A DNA stretch of 37,679 bases from assembly GCA_937927845.1 (NCBI GenBank), contig CALFXE010000050.1, positions 1 to 37,679 on the forward strand, in the 5' to 3' direction. The notes beneath the pieces were generated by a model. That model was given only the letters and a program-made list of their open reading frames with translations. It was not told the DNA's origin and made no database searches. Of this stretch, positions 9,756 to 18,326 are shown piece by piece (within the stretch, counting starts at the first letter, position 1; the number at the start of each line of letters is the position of its first letter). This stretch comes from an uncultured Paludibacter sp. Its GTDB lineage: Bacteria; Bacteroidota; Bacteroidia; Bacteroidales; Paludibacteraceae. The position numbers were made by a program, and so were the translations under genes.

Positions 9756-9787
9756 AAAAGTTTACTATTTTGTCAAAAAAGTTTACT
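9756..9787. promoter_or_regulatory. Direct repeat pair, candidate regulator operator
   Basis: Two exact copies of AAAAGTTTACT at 9756-9766 and 9777-9787. Their starts are 21 bp apart, two helical turns. They lie between the divergent promoters of GH92 and the hybrid regulator, at about -43 to -74 from the predicted GH92 start. AraC-family proteins commonly bind direct half-sites with this spacing, so this is a candidate site for the adjacent regulator. Binding is inferred. Confidence 0.45.
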
Positions 9788-9805
9788 CATTTATTTCTGT
9801 TTTTT

Positions 9806-9836
9806 ATTGTAAACATCCATATTTTATATACTTTTG
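9806..9836 (+). promoter_or_regulatory. Predicted promoter of the hybrid two-component gene
   Basis: Holds a -33-like ATTG at 9806-9809 and an exact -7 TACTTTTG at 9829-9836, with the consensus 19-bp spacing. Transcription would begin near 9843, about 20 nt before the ATG at 9863. This argues against the longer frame starting at the TTG at 9749, which lies upstream of the promoter. Confidence 0.55.
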
Positions 9837-9862
9837 TTATCTTTTTAATCAATATGTATCAT

Positions 9863-12800
9863 ATGAACACATTAAAATATATAACATTAGTATGTATATT
9901 CATACACATTAATTCAATTTACGCGTATAATTTATCTCCTATAATTAATAATGATAAATTATCAAATAGCGCGATAACGGATTTTTGTCAAGATGAAAAA
10001 GGCAAAATGTATATAGGTACTTGTGATGGATTGAATTTCTTTAACAGTAGAGATGTTCAGACATATCAACCCAAAAACGAACATAACTTTTTAGCAGGAA
10101 ACTTAATTGATAAAATTTTATATACCGGTAATAATAACTTCTGGATACAAACATATTACGGACTAAACAAATACGATGTAAACACTAATACTGTAACACA
10201 TTACAACAATTTTCAGAAACTTTTCTTTATAGATAAAAGTCAAAATAACATACTTTTTATTATTAAAGAAAGTAACACTATATATCATTATCATAAATCA
10301 AGTGATTCCTTTAAAAAAATTCAATTATCAGGATTTATATTTTCAGATCTTAACAATGTATTTATTGATGAAAATAATATATTATGGATAATAACTAATA
10401 AAGGATATAATTTAACATATCATATATCAGATGAAGATGGTGATGACAATATTATTCTTACATCTCAACAAAATCTCAATTTTAATATAGAATTGTTGCA
10501 ATCATATTATGAAGATAATACCCTTTACATAATTGATAAACAATATAATTTATACACATTTGATGTAGTAACACGACAAATGAATTTCATATTAAGTTTA
10601 AAACATGAAATTAATAAACGTGGTAAAGTATCATCTATAACATCATTAAACGACAATATTTTTGTAGGTTTCATGACTAATGGAGTAATATTACTCGAAA
10701 AAAAGGGAAAGGAATATGAGAAGAAAGATATCGAAATTAACAGTGGTATCTTCTGTTTGAAAAAAGATAAGATGCAGGATTTAATATGGATTGGTACAGA
10801 TGGTAAAGGTGTTTATACCTACTCAAACACACCAATATCAATTAAATCGTACATATTAAGTAATTTAGCTTATAATATAGAATGTCCGGTGCGAGCAATA
10901 TATTTAGACAAACACAATACCCTGTGGATTGGTAGTAAAGGTGACGGCATACTCAAGATGCACAATTATGACGTAAATAAAAGTTTGAACGACTGCGTCA
11001 TTGAATTAATGAACTCAACAAATAATCAGATTAGTGATAATGTGATATATGCATTTGGCAAAAGTAAAAAAAACATCTTATGGATAGGAGGAGAAGATGG
11101 GGTATATTATTATTCGTATAAAACTAAAAAAACTAAAAAAGTAAATATAAATATTGAAGGAAGTAAATCTAGGATTCTTCATAGTTATGAAGGATATAAA
11201 TATATGACTGAACCTCAAAAGAATGCAGAGATATTCAGATATGTTCATGATATATATGAAACTTCCGATTCTAAATTATGGATTGCAAGTGTTGGTTTAG
11301 GGATTATTCAAGCTGATATTACAGGTACAGACGATAACCCTATATTAACCAACATCCAGCACTTTACAATAAATAACGGAGATTTTGAGTCAAATTACTT
11401 CTTTTCGATATTTGCCGAAAATGATACTTCAATTTGGTTTGCAAACAGAGGTTATGGTACATTACATTTTAACAACAAGACAAAAAATTTAGATCCTGTC
11501 AATCATTATACTAAAGGTGCAAATCAAACTATAAACGATGTGTTTGCTATAAGAAAAGATAAGCATAATAATTTGCTTATAGGTACCGGATTTGGATTGC
11601 TCAAATACACATCACCGGAGCAAATAAAAATTTTCAACTCGGAAGCAGGCTTTTTAAATAATTCAATACATGCCATTCAGGAAGATGAAAATAACACTTT
11701 TTGGTTAACTACAAACAGAGGTATAATTCACTTCGACAATAAAACTGAAACATTTAGAATTTATGATAAGCCGGACGGATTATTAGTAACTGAATTTAGC
11801 GATGGGGCTTCTTTTAAAAACACAGAAAACGGAATGTTGTTTTTTGGAGGGATTAATGGCTTTGTAACAATACAGAAGGATAAAGGTACAGAGCAGGAAT
11901 ATATGCCTGAGATATTTTTCGATCAACTTACTATTTTTGGAGAAAAGATTAACATTAATGAAAAGCTAAAAAAGGATAAAAAAGCTAATAAATTAGAACT
12001 CAGCTATAAACAAAACTTTTTCACTATAGCGTTCACAGCTATTGATTATATTAATGGTGCAAACTATAATTATTATTATAAAATATCAGAATTAAGTGAT
12101 CAGTGGATAAATAACGGGCAGAATAATAGTGCTTCCTTTACCAATATAGCTCCGGGCACTTATAATCTTAAAGTAAAATACTACAATCGCACTTTAAACC
12201 AAGAAAGCGAAGTGTATACTTTGAAAATTCGTATCCTGCCTCCATGGTATCTATCAATTTGGGCATATGTTTTTTATTGGCTTTTAGGAACTGCGGCAAT
12301 AATACTTATTTATAATTACTATTCAGTTAGGCAAGAAAGAAAAAAACAAGTTTTAATTGACGAATGGGAACAAAAGCATCAGAAAGAAGTTTTTGAATCA
12401 AAGTTGAGATTCTTCACAAATATCGCACATGAGTTTTGTACACCACTGACGTTAATATCAGGACCTTGCGAACGTATTTTAGCACAACCCGGGATAACAA
12501 AGTTTGTATCGAATTATGTTAAAATGATAAAATCAAATGCAGAAAGGCTGAACGACTTAATCCTTGAATTAATAGAATTTAGAAGAATAGAGACAGGAAA
12601 CAGGGAATTATACATTGAATCGACAGACGTAGTCAAACTTACTAAACAAATTCTTGAGAGATTCAGTGAGATGATTAGAATCAAGAATATTAATTTGCAT
12701 GCATCAATACCCGTTGAATTGAATTGGAATTCAGATAAAGGTTTCCTGACAACAATTTTGACGAATCTATTATCAAATGCTTTCAAGTATACTCCAAATG

Positions 12801-13960
12801 GTAAAAAGATCAACATCGAAATAACCAACACAGAAACGCGCCTGACAATAAAGGTAGCAAATGAAGGTAAGCCTATAAAAGAAAAAGACTTCAAGCGAAT
12901 ATTTGACAGATATACTATATTGGATGATTTTGAAAACAAAGAGAACATAGAAGCTTTTTCAAGAAATGGATTAGGCTTGGCAATATTAAATAATATGGTC
13001 AATCTGTTAAATGGAAATATTGAAATTTCGAATATGCCTGATGGTTTTATATTATTTACAGTTGATTTGCCTACACAAGAGATTAATATTAATAGCACAG
13101 AACACCAATCAAATATTATTCAGTATACACCTAAATTATATAGTCACAAAACACTAAGCTTACCATCATTTACAATGGATTATAGTAAGCCTACAATGCT
13201 TATTATCGATGATGATATAGAGTTTTTATGGATGGTAAGTGATTTATTCTCAGAAGATTTTAATATTAAAACTTTAAATAAACCTTCTGAAACAGATAAA
13301 ATTCTAACAGAAACTCGTCCGAATATAATTTTATGTGACATAATGATGCCCGGATTATCAGGAATTGAATTGACTCAGAAAGTAAAATCAAATCAAGAGA
13401 CAGCACATATTCCGGTAATCATAATATCAGGTAACTATGGTATAGATCAACAGATTGAAGCCATGGAAGCAGGTGCAGAAATATATATCAATAAGCCATT
13501 TGACATCCAATTCTTAAAAATATCCGTTAAACAGATTTTAGAAAGACAAGAGAGCTTAAAAGATTATTTCAGTTCACCTATGAGTTCTTTTGAACTTGTT
13601 GAAGGAAAAATCACACATAAAGACGACAAAAAGTTTCTCCAACAAGTAATAAAGATTATCAATAATAATATAACTAACCAAGAATTATCGTCAAAATTTA
13701 TAGCTGATAAATTAGGTATTGGTAGCAGGAGCTTATTCAGAAAACTCGATGAAGTAGGTGAGAAAAGTTTAGCACAATTAATAAGAGATTGCCGACTTCA
13801 CATTGCAAGTAATTTATTGGTTAATTCGAAAAATACAATAGAAGAAATATCATACAAAGCGGGTTACACAACTAAAGCTACTTTTTTTAAGGCATTCAAT
13901 AAACGATATGGATGTACACCCGGTGTATATAGAGAACAAAAGGGAAAGATTATTTATTAA
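9863..13960 (+). CDS. Hybrid two-component sensor/AraC regulator (HTCS) of the mannan locus
   Basis: Start set at ATG 9863 because it follows the predicted promoter and opens a signal peptide (MNTLKYITLVCIF...YA). ATG 9854 is a close alternative. The product is 1365 residues. A periplasmic sensor of reg_prop-type beta-propeller repeats (recurring LWIG, IWIGT and FWLTTN motifs) spans about 25-690, then a Y_Y_Y domain and one membrane segment near 798-820 (IWAYVFYWLLGTAAIILIY). The cytoplasmic part holds a HisKA domain with His856 in NIAHEFCTPLTLI, an ATPase domain (SNAFKYTP, GLGLAIL), a receiver with Asp1159 in LCDIMMPG, and a C-terminal AraC-type double helix-turn-helix (ISYKAGYTTKATFFKAF). 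Such proteins sense PUL oligosaccharides and activate the neighbouring enzyme genes. Here the ligand is presumably a manno-oligosaccharide. One oddity is Cys where the H-box usually has Arg. Confidence 0.95.
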   Translation: MNTLKYITLVCIFIHINSIYAYNLSPIINNDKLSNSAITDFCQDEKGKMYIGTCDGLNFFNSRDVQTYQPKNEHNFLAGNLIDKILYTGNNNFWIQTYYGLNKYDVNTNTVTHYNNFQKLFFIDKSQNNILFIIKESNTIYHYHKSSDSFKKIQLSGFIFSDLNNVFIDENNILWIITNKGYNLTYHISDEDGDDNIILTSQQNLNFNIELLQSYYEDNTLYIIDKQYNLYTFDVVTRQMNFILSLKHEINKRGKVSSITSLNDNIFVGFMTNGVILLEKKGKEYEKKDIEINSGIFCLKKDKMQDLIWIGTDGKGVYTYSNTPISIKSYILSNLAYNIECPVRAIYLDKHNTLWIGSKGDGILKMHNYDVNKSLNDCVIELMNSTNNQISDNVIYAFGKSKKNILWIGGEDGVYYYSYKTKKTKKVNINIEGSKSRILHSYEGYKYMTEPQKNAEIFRYVHDIYETSDSKLWIASVGLGIIQADITGTDDNPILTNIQHFTINNGDFESNYFFSIFAENDTSIWFANRGYGTLHFNNKTKNLDPVNHYTKGANQTINDVFAIRKDKHNNLLIGTGFGLLKYTSPEQIKIFNSEAGFLNNSIHAIQEDENNTFWLTTNRGIIHFDNKTETFRIYDKPDGLLVTEFSDGASFKNTENGMLFFGGINGFVTIQKDKGTEQEYMPEIFFDQLTIFGEKININEKLKKDKKANKLELSYKQNFFTIAFTAIDYINGANYNYYYKISELSDQWINNGQNNSASFTNIAPGTYNLKVKYYNRTLNQESEVYTLKIRILPPWYLSIWAYVFYWLLGTAAIILIYNYYSVRQERKKQVLIDEWEQKHQKEVFESKLRFFTNIAHEFCTPLTLISGPCERILAQPGITKFVSNYVKMIKSNAERLNDLILELIEFRRIETGNRELYIESTDVVKLTKQILERFSEMIRIKNINLHASIPVELNWNSDKGFLTTILTNLLSNAFKYTPNGKKINIEITNTETRLTIKVANEGKPIKEKDFKRIFDRYTILDDFENKENIEAFSRNGLGLAILNNMVNLLNGNIEISNMPDGFILFTVDLPTQEININSTEHQSNIIQYTPKLYSHKTLSLPSFTMDYSKPTMLIIDDDIEFLWMVSDLFSEDFNIKTLNKPSETDKILTETRPNIILCDIMMPGLSGIELTQKVKSNQETAHIPVIIISGNYGIDQQIEAMEAGAEIYINKPFDIQFLKISVKQILERQESLKDYFSSPMSSFELVEGKITHKDDKKFLQQVIKIINNNITNQELSSKFIADKLGIGSRSLFRKLDEVGEKSLAQLIRDCRLHIASNLLVNSKNTIEEISYKAGYTTKATFFKAFNKRYGCTPGVYREQKGKIIY

Positions 13961-13994
13961 TATGGCGAATATCCTTACGTGAGATATCGGTATA

Positions 13995-15053
13995 TTAATC
14001 TCTCTTTTTGGCTTTTTGTCGTCTTTTCTTTTCTCTCTCTTTAAGTTTCTGTAATTTAAGTTTGAGCTTCTCTTCCTTTGCAAGTTTGCGGGCAGCACGT
14101 CTTTCATCCATCATTTTGCGAAGATATTCAACATAAGGCTGAATATAGCGTTGTTTCTTTGTTTCTAACAGATCATCCATAATAACCATAAGTCCGGATT
14201 CATAAACAGAACCAAAGTCATCATCTTTAATTGAACCAAAAAACTTCATGGTGTCGGTCAGACCAATATACGCATTAAACATTGCCGGCACATTCTCACC
14301 TTCCTGTCTTATTGCCTTATTTAGTAATTTATAATCATCTACAGATTTCACATCAGTAAAAACACTTTTCGCAAACAACTTACTTTTTGCGCTGACTTGC
14401 ACAGGTAATTTTGGTAAAATCAGATTTTCATTATCTTTAAAATGCTTATTTAAATACTCATATATAAGTTCGCGACAAACTACAGGATAGTTTTTATAAA
14501 TAGTCACTTTACCGATAAAATACTTAGCACCTTTTACAGAATGAATTAAAGCACCTAATCCATCCCACAAATTATCTAAAGCAAAAAGGCTTTTCATACC
14601 CATTTTAGTAGTTTGATAATCAGGCTGAACAAATGCTCTACCTAATTCAATTGTGTAAGGCATATACTCTTTAATAAATTTCTCATTAAAGTTAAATAGA
14701 TGCGACATCACAAAAGTAGGTTGACCATCTTCATCTAACTTAACATCAGCACCGGAGATAAACCTGTAACCACCAATAATCTCCTCTGAGTCAGGATCCC
14801 ACACAATAAGCTGTTTATACGGTTTTTCCATAAAGTCATACTTATCCGTATCGATTTCTTCTCCTGTACCACCACCACCTGCTCTGAAAGATAACTCTCT
14901 AAGGCGACCTATTTCCCTCATAACATTAGGAGAGTCGTGAGCAGTTATAATATATATTGAATTACCCGACTTGTTAGTCGGTCTTAAAAATTTATCAGGA
15001 GTTAGTTCGCTTTTTAAAATACTTCTGTCAACCGGGGGTATAATATTCTTCAT
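13995..15053 (-). CDS. GNAT-type N-acyltransferase, OlsB/GlsB-like (acyl-amino-acid lipid synthesis?)
   Basis: A 352-residue soluble protein. Residues about 50-180 resemble the acyltransferase family that includes OlsB and the Bacteroides glycine-lipid enzyme GlsB (Pfam Acetyltransf_5). Signs are RLRELSFRAGGG, EIDTDKYD, an IVWDPDSEEIIGGYRF strand, and IELGRAFVQPDYQ. These enzymes attach a hydroxy-fatty acyl group from acyl-ACP to an amino acid. The C-terminal 40 residues are extremely Lys/Arg-rich (RRAARKLAKEEKLKLKLQ onward) and probably form a charged helix that contacts membrane or nucleic acid. No partner O-acyltransferase lies alongside. It converges on the HTCS gene with a 34-bp gap. Similar proteins are often labelled hemolysin; the exact acceptor cannot be read from sequence. 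Confidence 0.6.
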   Translation of the reverse strand: MKNIIPPVDRSILKSELTPDKFLRPTNKSGNSIYIITAHDSPNVMREIGRLRELSFRAGGGGTGEEIDTDKYDFMEKPYKQLIVWDPDSEEIIGGYRFISGADVKLDEDGQPTFVMSHLFNFNEKFIKEYMPYTIELGRAFVQPDYQTTKMGMKSLFALDNLWDGLGALIHSVKGAKYFIGKVTIYKNYPVVCRELIYEYLNKHFKDNENLILPKLPVQVSAKSKLFAKSVFTDVKSVDDYKLLNKAIRQEGENVPAMFNAYIGLTDTMKFFGSIKDDDFGSVYESGLMVIMDDLLETKKQRYIQPYVEYLRKMMDERRAARKLAKEEKLKLKLQKLKEREKKRRQKAKKRD

Positions 15054-15310
15054 TAAAACACAAAAATTAAAAATGGAAACAACAATTTCGTGAAGCTATG
15101 AAAAAACAAATAGAATTGCATTATATCGAGCTTAGAAATTGTCGTAAAAATTCAATATTAATTAGTATGCAAATTTATAACTATTTTATGATAAAAGAAT
15201 TTTATAGCGCATAATATTTACTTCAGATTGCATTTTTGATACAAAAAAATGAATAAAAATGATTTATCGCACTAAAAATCAGAAAAATGTTGTAAAAAAT
15301 CAATCAAATA
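15054..15310. other. AT-rich divergent intergenic region
   Basis: Separates the divergent acyltransferase and HU genes. It is very AT-rich with no open frame. A one-mismatch -7-like box (TCTATTTG, minus strand, 15107-15114) could drive the acyltransferase gene, with no convincing -33. Nothing else stands out. Confidence 0.3.
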
Positions 15311-15341
15311 TTTTTCAATCAGAATAAAAGACCTATATTTG
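15311..15341 (+). promoter_or_regulatory. Predicted promoter of the HU gene
   Basis: An exact -7 box TATATTTG at 15334-15341, with a weak T-rich -33 (TTTT at 15311-15314) 19 bp upstream. Transcription would start near 15348, about 60 nt before the HU start codon. Confidence 0.5.
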
Positions 15342-15409
15342 CATTTCGAAATTTTGAATAAAAAAATAATTCAAGTAACACAATATTAACTAATTAAAAA
15401 AAAATCAAA

Positions 15410-15685
15410 ATGACAAAGGCAGATATCGTTAACGAAATTGCTAAGAATACGGGTATAGATAAAGTATCTGTGTTAGCAACTGTTGAGGCTTTTATGGACA
15501 CTATCAAGGATTCACTTGCTAAAAAGGAAAATGTTTATTTAAGAGGTTTTGGAAGCTTTATAGTAAAAGAAAGAGCTCAGAAAACGGCAAGAAATATTTC
15601 AAAGAATACAACTATAATAATTCCTGCCCACAGCATACCTTCATTTAAGCCTTCAAAAACTTTTGTTAATGAAGTTAAGAAATAA
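15410..15685 (+). CDS. HU/IHF-family DNA-binding protein
   Basis: A 91-residue protein with the full HU fold: MTKADIVNEIAKNTG helix, second helix through VEAFMDTIKDSLAK, then RGFGSF at the turn into the beta-arms. The arm carries ARNISKNTTIIIPA, a variant of the usual RNPxTG arm sequence, and the end is PSFKPSKTF. HU proteins bend and compact DNA without strong sequence preference. Its position directly before a small basic protein and RNase G suggests co-transcription of nucleoid, ribosome and RNA-processing functions. The ATG sits about 60 nt after a good promoter. Confidence 0.95.
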   Translation: MTKADIVNEIAKNTGIDKVSVLATVEAFMDTIKDSLAKKENVYLRGFGSFIVKERAQKTARNISKNTTIIIPAHSIPSFKPSKTFVNEVKK

Positions 15686-15702
15686 TTTAAAAACAATTTA
15701 AA

Positions 15703-15792
15703 ATGCCAAGCGGAAAGAAGAGAAAGAGACATAAGATGTCTACGCACAAGCGTAAAAAGAGACTAAGAAAGAACAGACATAAGAAGAAATAA
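15703..15792 (+). CDS. 29-residue basic protein, AURKAIP1/COX24 (mS38)-like ribosomal small protein
   Basis: Encodes 29 residues starting ATG at 15703 and ending TAA at 15790-15792. It begins MPSGKKRKRHKM and is over half Lys and Arg. The pattern KRKRHKM, then HKRKKRLRKNRHKKK, matches the C-terminal motif of the AURKAIP1/COX24 (mitoribosomal mS38) family, annotated as a tiny stand-alone protein in Bacteroidota. A role as a ribosomal small-subunit component is inferred from that family. It starts 17 nt after the HU stop and is followed by a terminator-like hairpin. Many gene finders would miss it because of its size. The balanced codon use and family match argue that it is real. Confidence 0.85.
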   Translation: MPSGKKRKRHKMSTHKRKKRLRKNRHKKK

Positions 15793-15822
15793 TTGTCATA
15801 GGTCTTTTTAGAAAAGTCCGAG

Positions 15823-15858
15823 AAACAAGCTTAGAGACTTACTTTAAGTTTGTTTTTT
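15823..15858 (+). terminator. Terminator or attenuator hairpin before RNase G
   Basis: Eleven-base-pair stem (AAACAAGCTTA at 15823-15833 with TAAGTTTGTTT at 15845-15855, one G-U pair), 11-nt loop, followed by more T residues. It ends the HU/small-protein message or attenuates read-through into the RNase G gene, whose start is only 34 nt further on. Confidence 0.6.
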
Positions 15859-15892
15859 GTTTTAGCGAAAACAAAATTAAAATCAAATAAAA

Positions 15893-17479
15893 GTGGAAAG
15901 CGAATTTATTGTAGATGTACAAACATCTGAAATTTCGATTGCGCTGCTTGAAAACAAACGTTTAGTAGAATTAAACCGTGAAAGCCGTGAGGCTCAATTT
16001 GCTGTTGGCAATATCTACTTAGGTAAAGTTAAAAAACTTATGCCGGGTTTGAATGCAGCGTTCGTTGATGTAGGTTTCGAGAAAGACGCTTTTCTACATT
16101 ATCTTGATTTAGGTTCAAATTTCAACACTCTTTATCATTTTTCATCACAAGTGCTAAGCGACCGTAAGAAGACACATGTGATGCAAAAAGCCAAGTATCA
16201 TCCGGAAATTGACAAAAATGGGTCAATTAGCGATGTACTAAAGCCCGGTCAGGATATTTTAGTACAAGTAGCAAAAGAACCAATTTCCACCAAAGGACCT
16301 CGCTTAACTGCTGAGGTGTCGATAGCAGGACGATTTTTAGTGCTGATTCCGTTTACCGACAAAGTATCTGTATCTCAAAAGATAGCTTCTGATGAAGAAA
16401 AGATACGACTAAAGCAACTAATACAAAGTATTAAACCAAAAGGCTTTGGAGTTATTGTAAGAACAGTTGCAGAAGACAAGAAAGTAGCAGAATTAGACAA
16501 CGAACTTAAAATATTAGTGAAACGTTGGGAGGAAGCAATTATAAAATTGCAACAAACTAAAGGAATATCACTAATTTTAGAAGAGATCGGTCGCACTGTG
16601 GGAATAATTAGAGATTTATTCAGCACAAGTTTTAATAATATTCATGTAAATGATCCGAACATCTTTACTGAAGTAAAAGATTATGTAGAGTTAATTGCTC
16701 CTGAGAAAAAAGATATTGTAAAGTTATACAAAGACGATACGCCGATTTTTGATCATTTCAACATTACGAAACAGATTAAATCGAGTTTTGGTAAAACAGT
16801 ATCATTTAAAAGCGGTGCATATCTAATCATAGAACATACAGAAGCACTTCATGTCATAGATGTAAATAGTGGTAACAGATCGAAAAATACGGCAGGTCAA
16901 GAAGTTAATGCTTTAGAAGTAAATCTTTCGGCTGTAGATGAAATAGCACGACAGTTACGACTGAGAGATATGGGTGGCATTATTGTAATCGACTTTATCG
17001 ATATGCACGAAAATGAAAATCGTCAAAAAGTATTCGACAGAATGCGTGACGCAATGTCGGAAGATAGAGCAAAACATAATATTCTACCATTAAGCAAATT
17101 CGGATTGATGCAAATGACTCGTCAACGAGTTCGTCCGGTAACAGACATAAATATTGAAGAAAAATGTCCTACTTGTTTAGGAACAGGCAAAATGCAACCT
17201 TCTATATTGTTTGTCGACCAGATCGAAGAGAAAATCGATCTTTTAGTGAATATTTTAAAACATAAAAAATTTGTACTTCATCTTCATCCTTATGTAGATG
17301 CATTTATTTCGAAAGGTATTAGTTCGATAAAAACTAAATGGAAATTTAAGTATAGCTTAAATTGTAAAATTATTGCATCTCAAGATATTGGATTTCTTCA
17401 ATACAAGTTTTTTGATAAAGAAGGTAATGAAATAAACCTGAAACAAGAGTTAGAAAAGCAAACTAATCTCAATAATTAA
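15893..17479 (+). CDS. rng: Ribonuclease E/G family endoribonuclease
   Basis: A 528-residue protein starting at a GTG (15893); no nearer ATG fits and the N-terminus ESEFIVDVQTSEISIALLE matches the family. An S1-type RNA-binding segment (IYLGKVKKLMPGLNAAFVDVG) lies at about 42-62. The RNase H-like core carries the two magnesium-binding aspartates: D323 in DVNSGNR and D367 in IVIDFIDM. CPTCLGTGK at 425-433 is the zinc-link pair that joins subunits in RNase E. There is no long C-terminal degradosome scaffold, so it is RNase G-sized. It cleaves single-stranded AU-rich RNA in rRNA maturation and mRNA decay. The gene ends just before a strong intrinsic terminator. Confidence 0.95.
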   Translation: MESEFIVDVQTSEISIALLENKRLVELNRESREAQFAVGNIYLGKVKKLMPGLNAAFVDVGFEKDAFLHYLDLGSNFNTLYHFSSQVLSDRKKTHVMQKAKYHPEIDKNGSISDVLKPGQDILVQVAKEPISTKGPRLTAEVSIAGRFLVLIPFTDKVSVSQKIASDEEKIRLKQLIQSIKPKGFGVIVRTVAEDKKVAELDNELKILVKRWEEAIIKLQQTKGISLILEEIGRTVGIIRDLFSTSFNNIHVNDPNIFTEVKDYVELIAPEKKDIVKLYKDDTPIFDHFNITKQIKSSFGKTVSFKSGAYLIIEHTEALHVIDVNSGNRSKNTAGQEVNALEVNLSAVDEIARQLRLRDMGGIIVIDFIDMHENENRQKVFDRMRDAMSEDRAKHNILPLSKFGLMQMTRQRVRPVTDINIEEKCPTCLGTGKMQPSILFVDQIEEKIDLLVNILKHKKFVLHLHPYVDAFISKGISSIKTKWKFKYSLNCKIIASQDIGFLQYKFFDKEGNEINLKQELEKQTNLNN

Positions 17480-17481
17480 TT

Positions 17482-17517
17482 AAAGAGGCTATACAGTAAA
17501 TGTGTAGCCTCTTTTTT
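17482..17517 (+). terminator. Intrinsic terminator after rng
   Basis: Fourteen-base-pair stem (AAAGAGGCTATACA at 17482-17495 with its partner at 17501-17514, one G-U pair), five-base loop, ending in a run of T. It starts three bases after the rng stop codon, so it ends the HU-RNase G transcription unit. Confidence 0.9.
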
Positions 17518-17585
17518 GCAGGAAAATTACGTGATAATTTACTAATGTGATTTTAGCTCAGTGTTTAGTGAATCAAATGATAATT

Positions 17586-18323
17586 CTATTTTCTCTTATT
17601 CCAACTTTCACTTCTATACTTTTCAAGAGCAAGCAATTCGATATCTATCATTGCATTATCATCAAACGAGTACTCTTTAGCAACCTGATGGAATGTCTTA
17701 ACCTGATTAATGATAATCTGAAAAAACTCAATGGTAGTATAATATTTTAAACTATTTTCTTCTAAAAAAGTTTTGATATTTTTAACCGGACTTGGCACTG
17801 AAGCTATGCCTTTAAGTTCGGTGTTTTTCATTGAAGAAGATAAAGCGCCTACTAATTTATCCAAATCTGTATCATATAATAAAGTTCCATGATGTAAAAC
17901 TCTTTTGGCAGTAAGATGAGCTGCAGTTCCTGATATTTTGTTTTCATCGGGTAACCAAAGATCTTTTCTTTTTCCTACAACAGGCTGAATACCAAATGAT
18001 TTGAGAGCAAAGACGATAGGATTAAGAAAATCAGCACTTAAATTGGCTTTATTATCAGCCTTGTTTCTTATAAAGCTGTAACTTAAATTTCCCAGATCAT
18101 GGTACACAGCTCCCCCACCCGATATCCTTCTATAAATTGGTATATCGTGTGATTTGCAAAAATCCTCATTTACTTCATTTTGTAGAATCTGATTACAACC
18201 GATTATTACCGAAGGATTATTTATATAAAACAATATAAATTCCTCATCAGTTTTGTTAAATAGAAACTCTTCTAATGCTAAATTTATAGCAGGATCATTA
18301 TATTTGGATACAACTAACTGCAT
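17586..18323 (-). CDS. Lipoate-protein ligase A family protein
   Basis: A 245-residue protein of the biotin/lipoate ligase (BPL_LplA) fold. The lipoate-binding loop is RRISGGGAVYHDLGN at 65-79, and K129 in NKISGTAAHL matches the catalytic lysine. The following HHGTLLYDTDL is typical of LplA. Such enzymes adenylate lipoate and attach it to lipoyl domains of 2-oxoacid dehydrogenases or the glycine cleavage H protein. It lacks most of the separate C-terminal domain of the roughly 338-residue E. coli LplA, like many short bacterial forms, so it may depend on a partner or be a transferase. It starts three bases after the stop of the upstream binding lipoprotein, so they form an operon; no clear functional link is evident. 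Confidence 0.87.
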   Translation of the reverse strand: MQLVVSKYNDPAINLALEEFLFNKTDEEFILFYINNPSVIIGCNQILQNEVNEDFCKSHDIPIYRRISGGGAVYHDLGNLSYSFIRNKADNKANLSADFLNPIVFALKSFGIQPVVGKRKDLWLPDENKISGTAAHLTAKRVLHHGTLLYDTDLDKLVGALSSSMKNTELKGIASVPSPVKNIKTFLEENSLKYYTTIEFFQIIINQVKTFHQVAKEYSFDDNAMIDIELLALEKYRSESWNKRK

Positions 18324-18326
18324 TGA

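Noticed and set aside
9749..9862. Longer N-terminus of the hybrid regulator from a TTG codon
   Set aside because: It lies upstream of a good promoter and would bury the signal peptide; ATG 9863 fits both.
12514..13098. 194-codon frame antisense to the hybrid regulator
   Set aside because: No recognisable domain, and it lies wholly opposite conserved kinase-domain coding; a shadow of the real gene.
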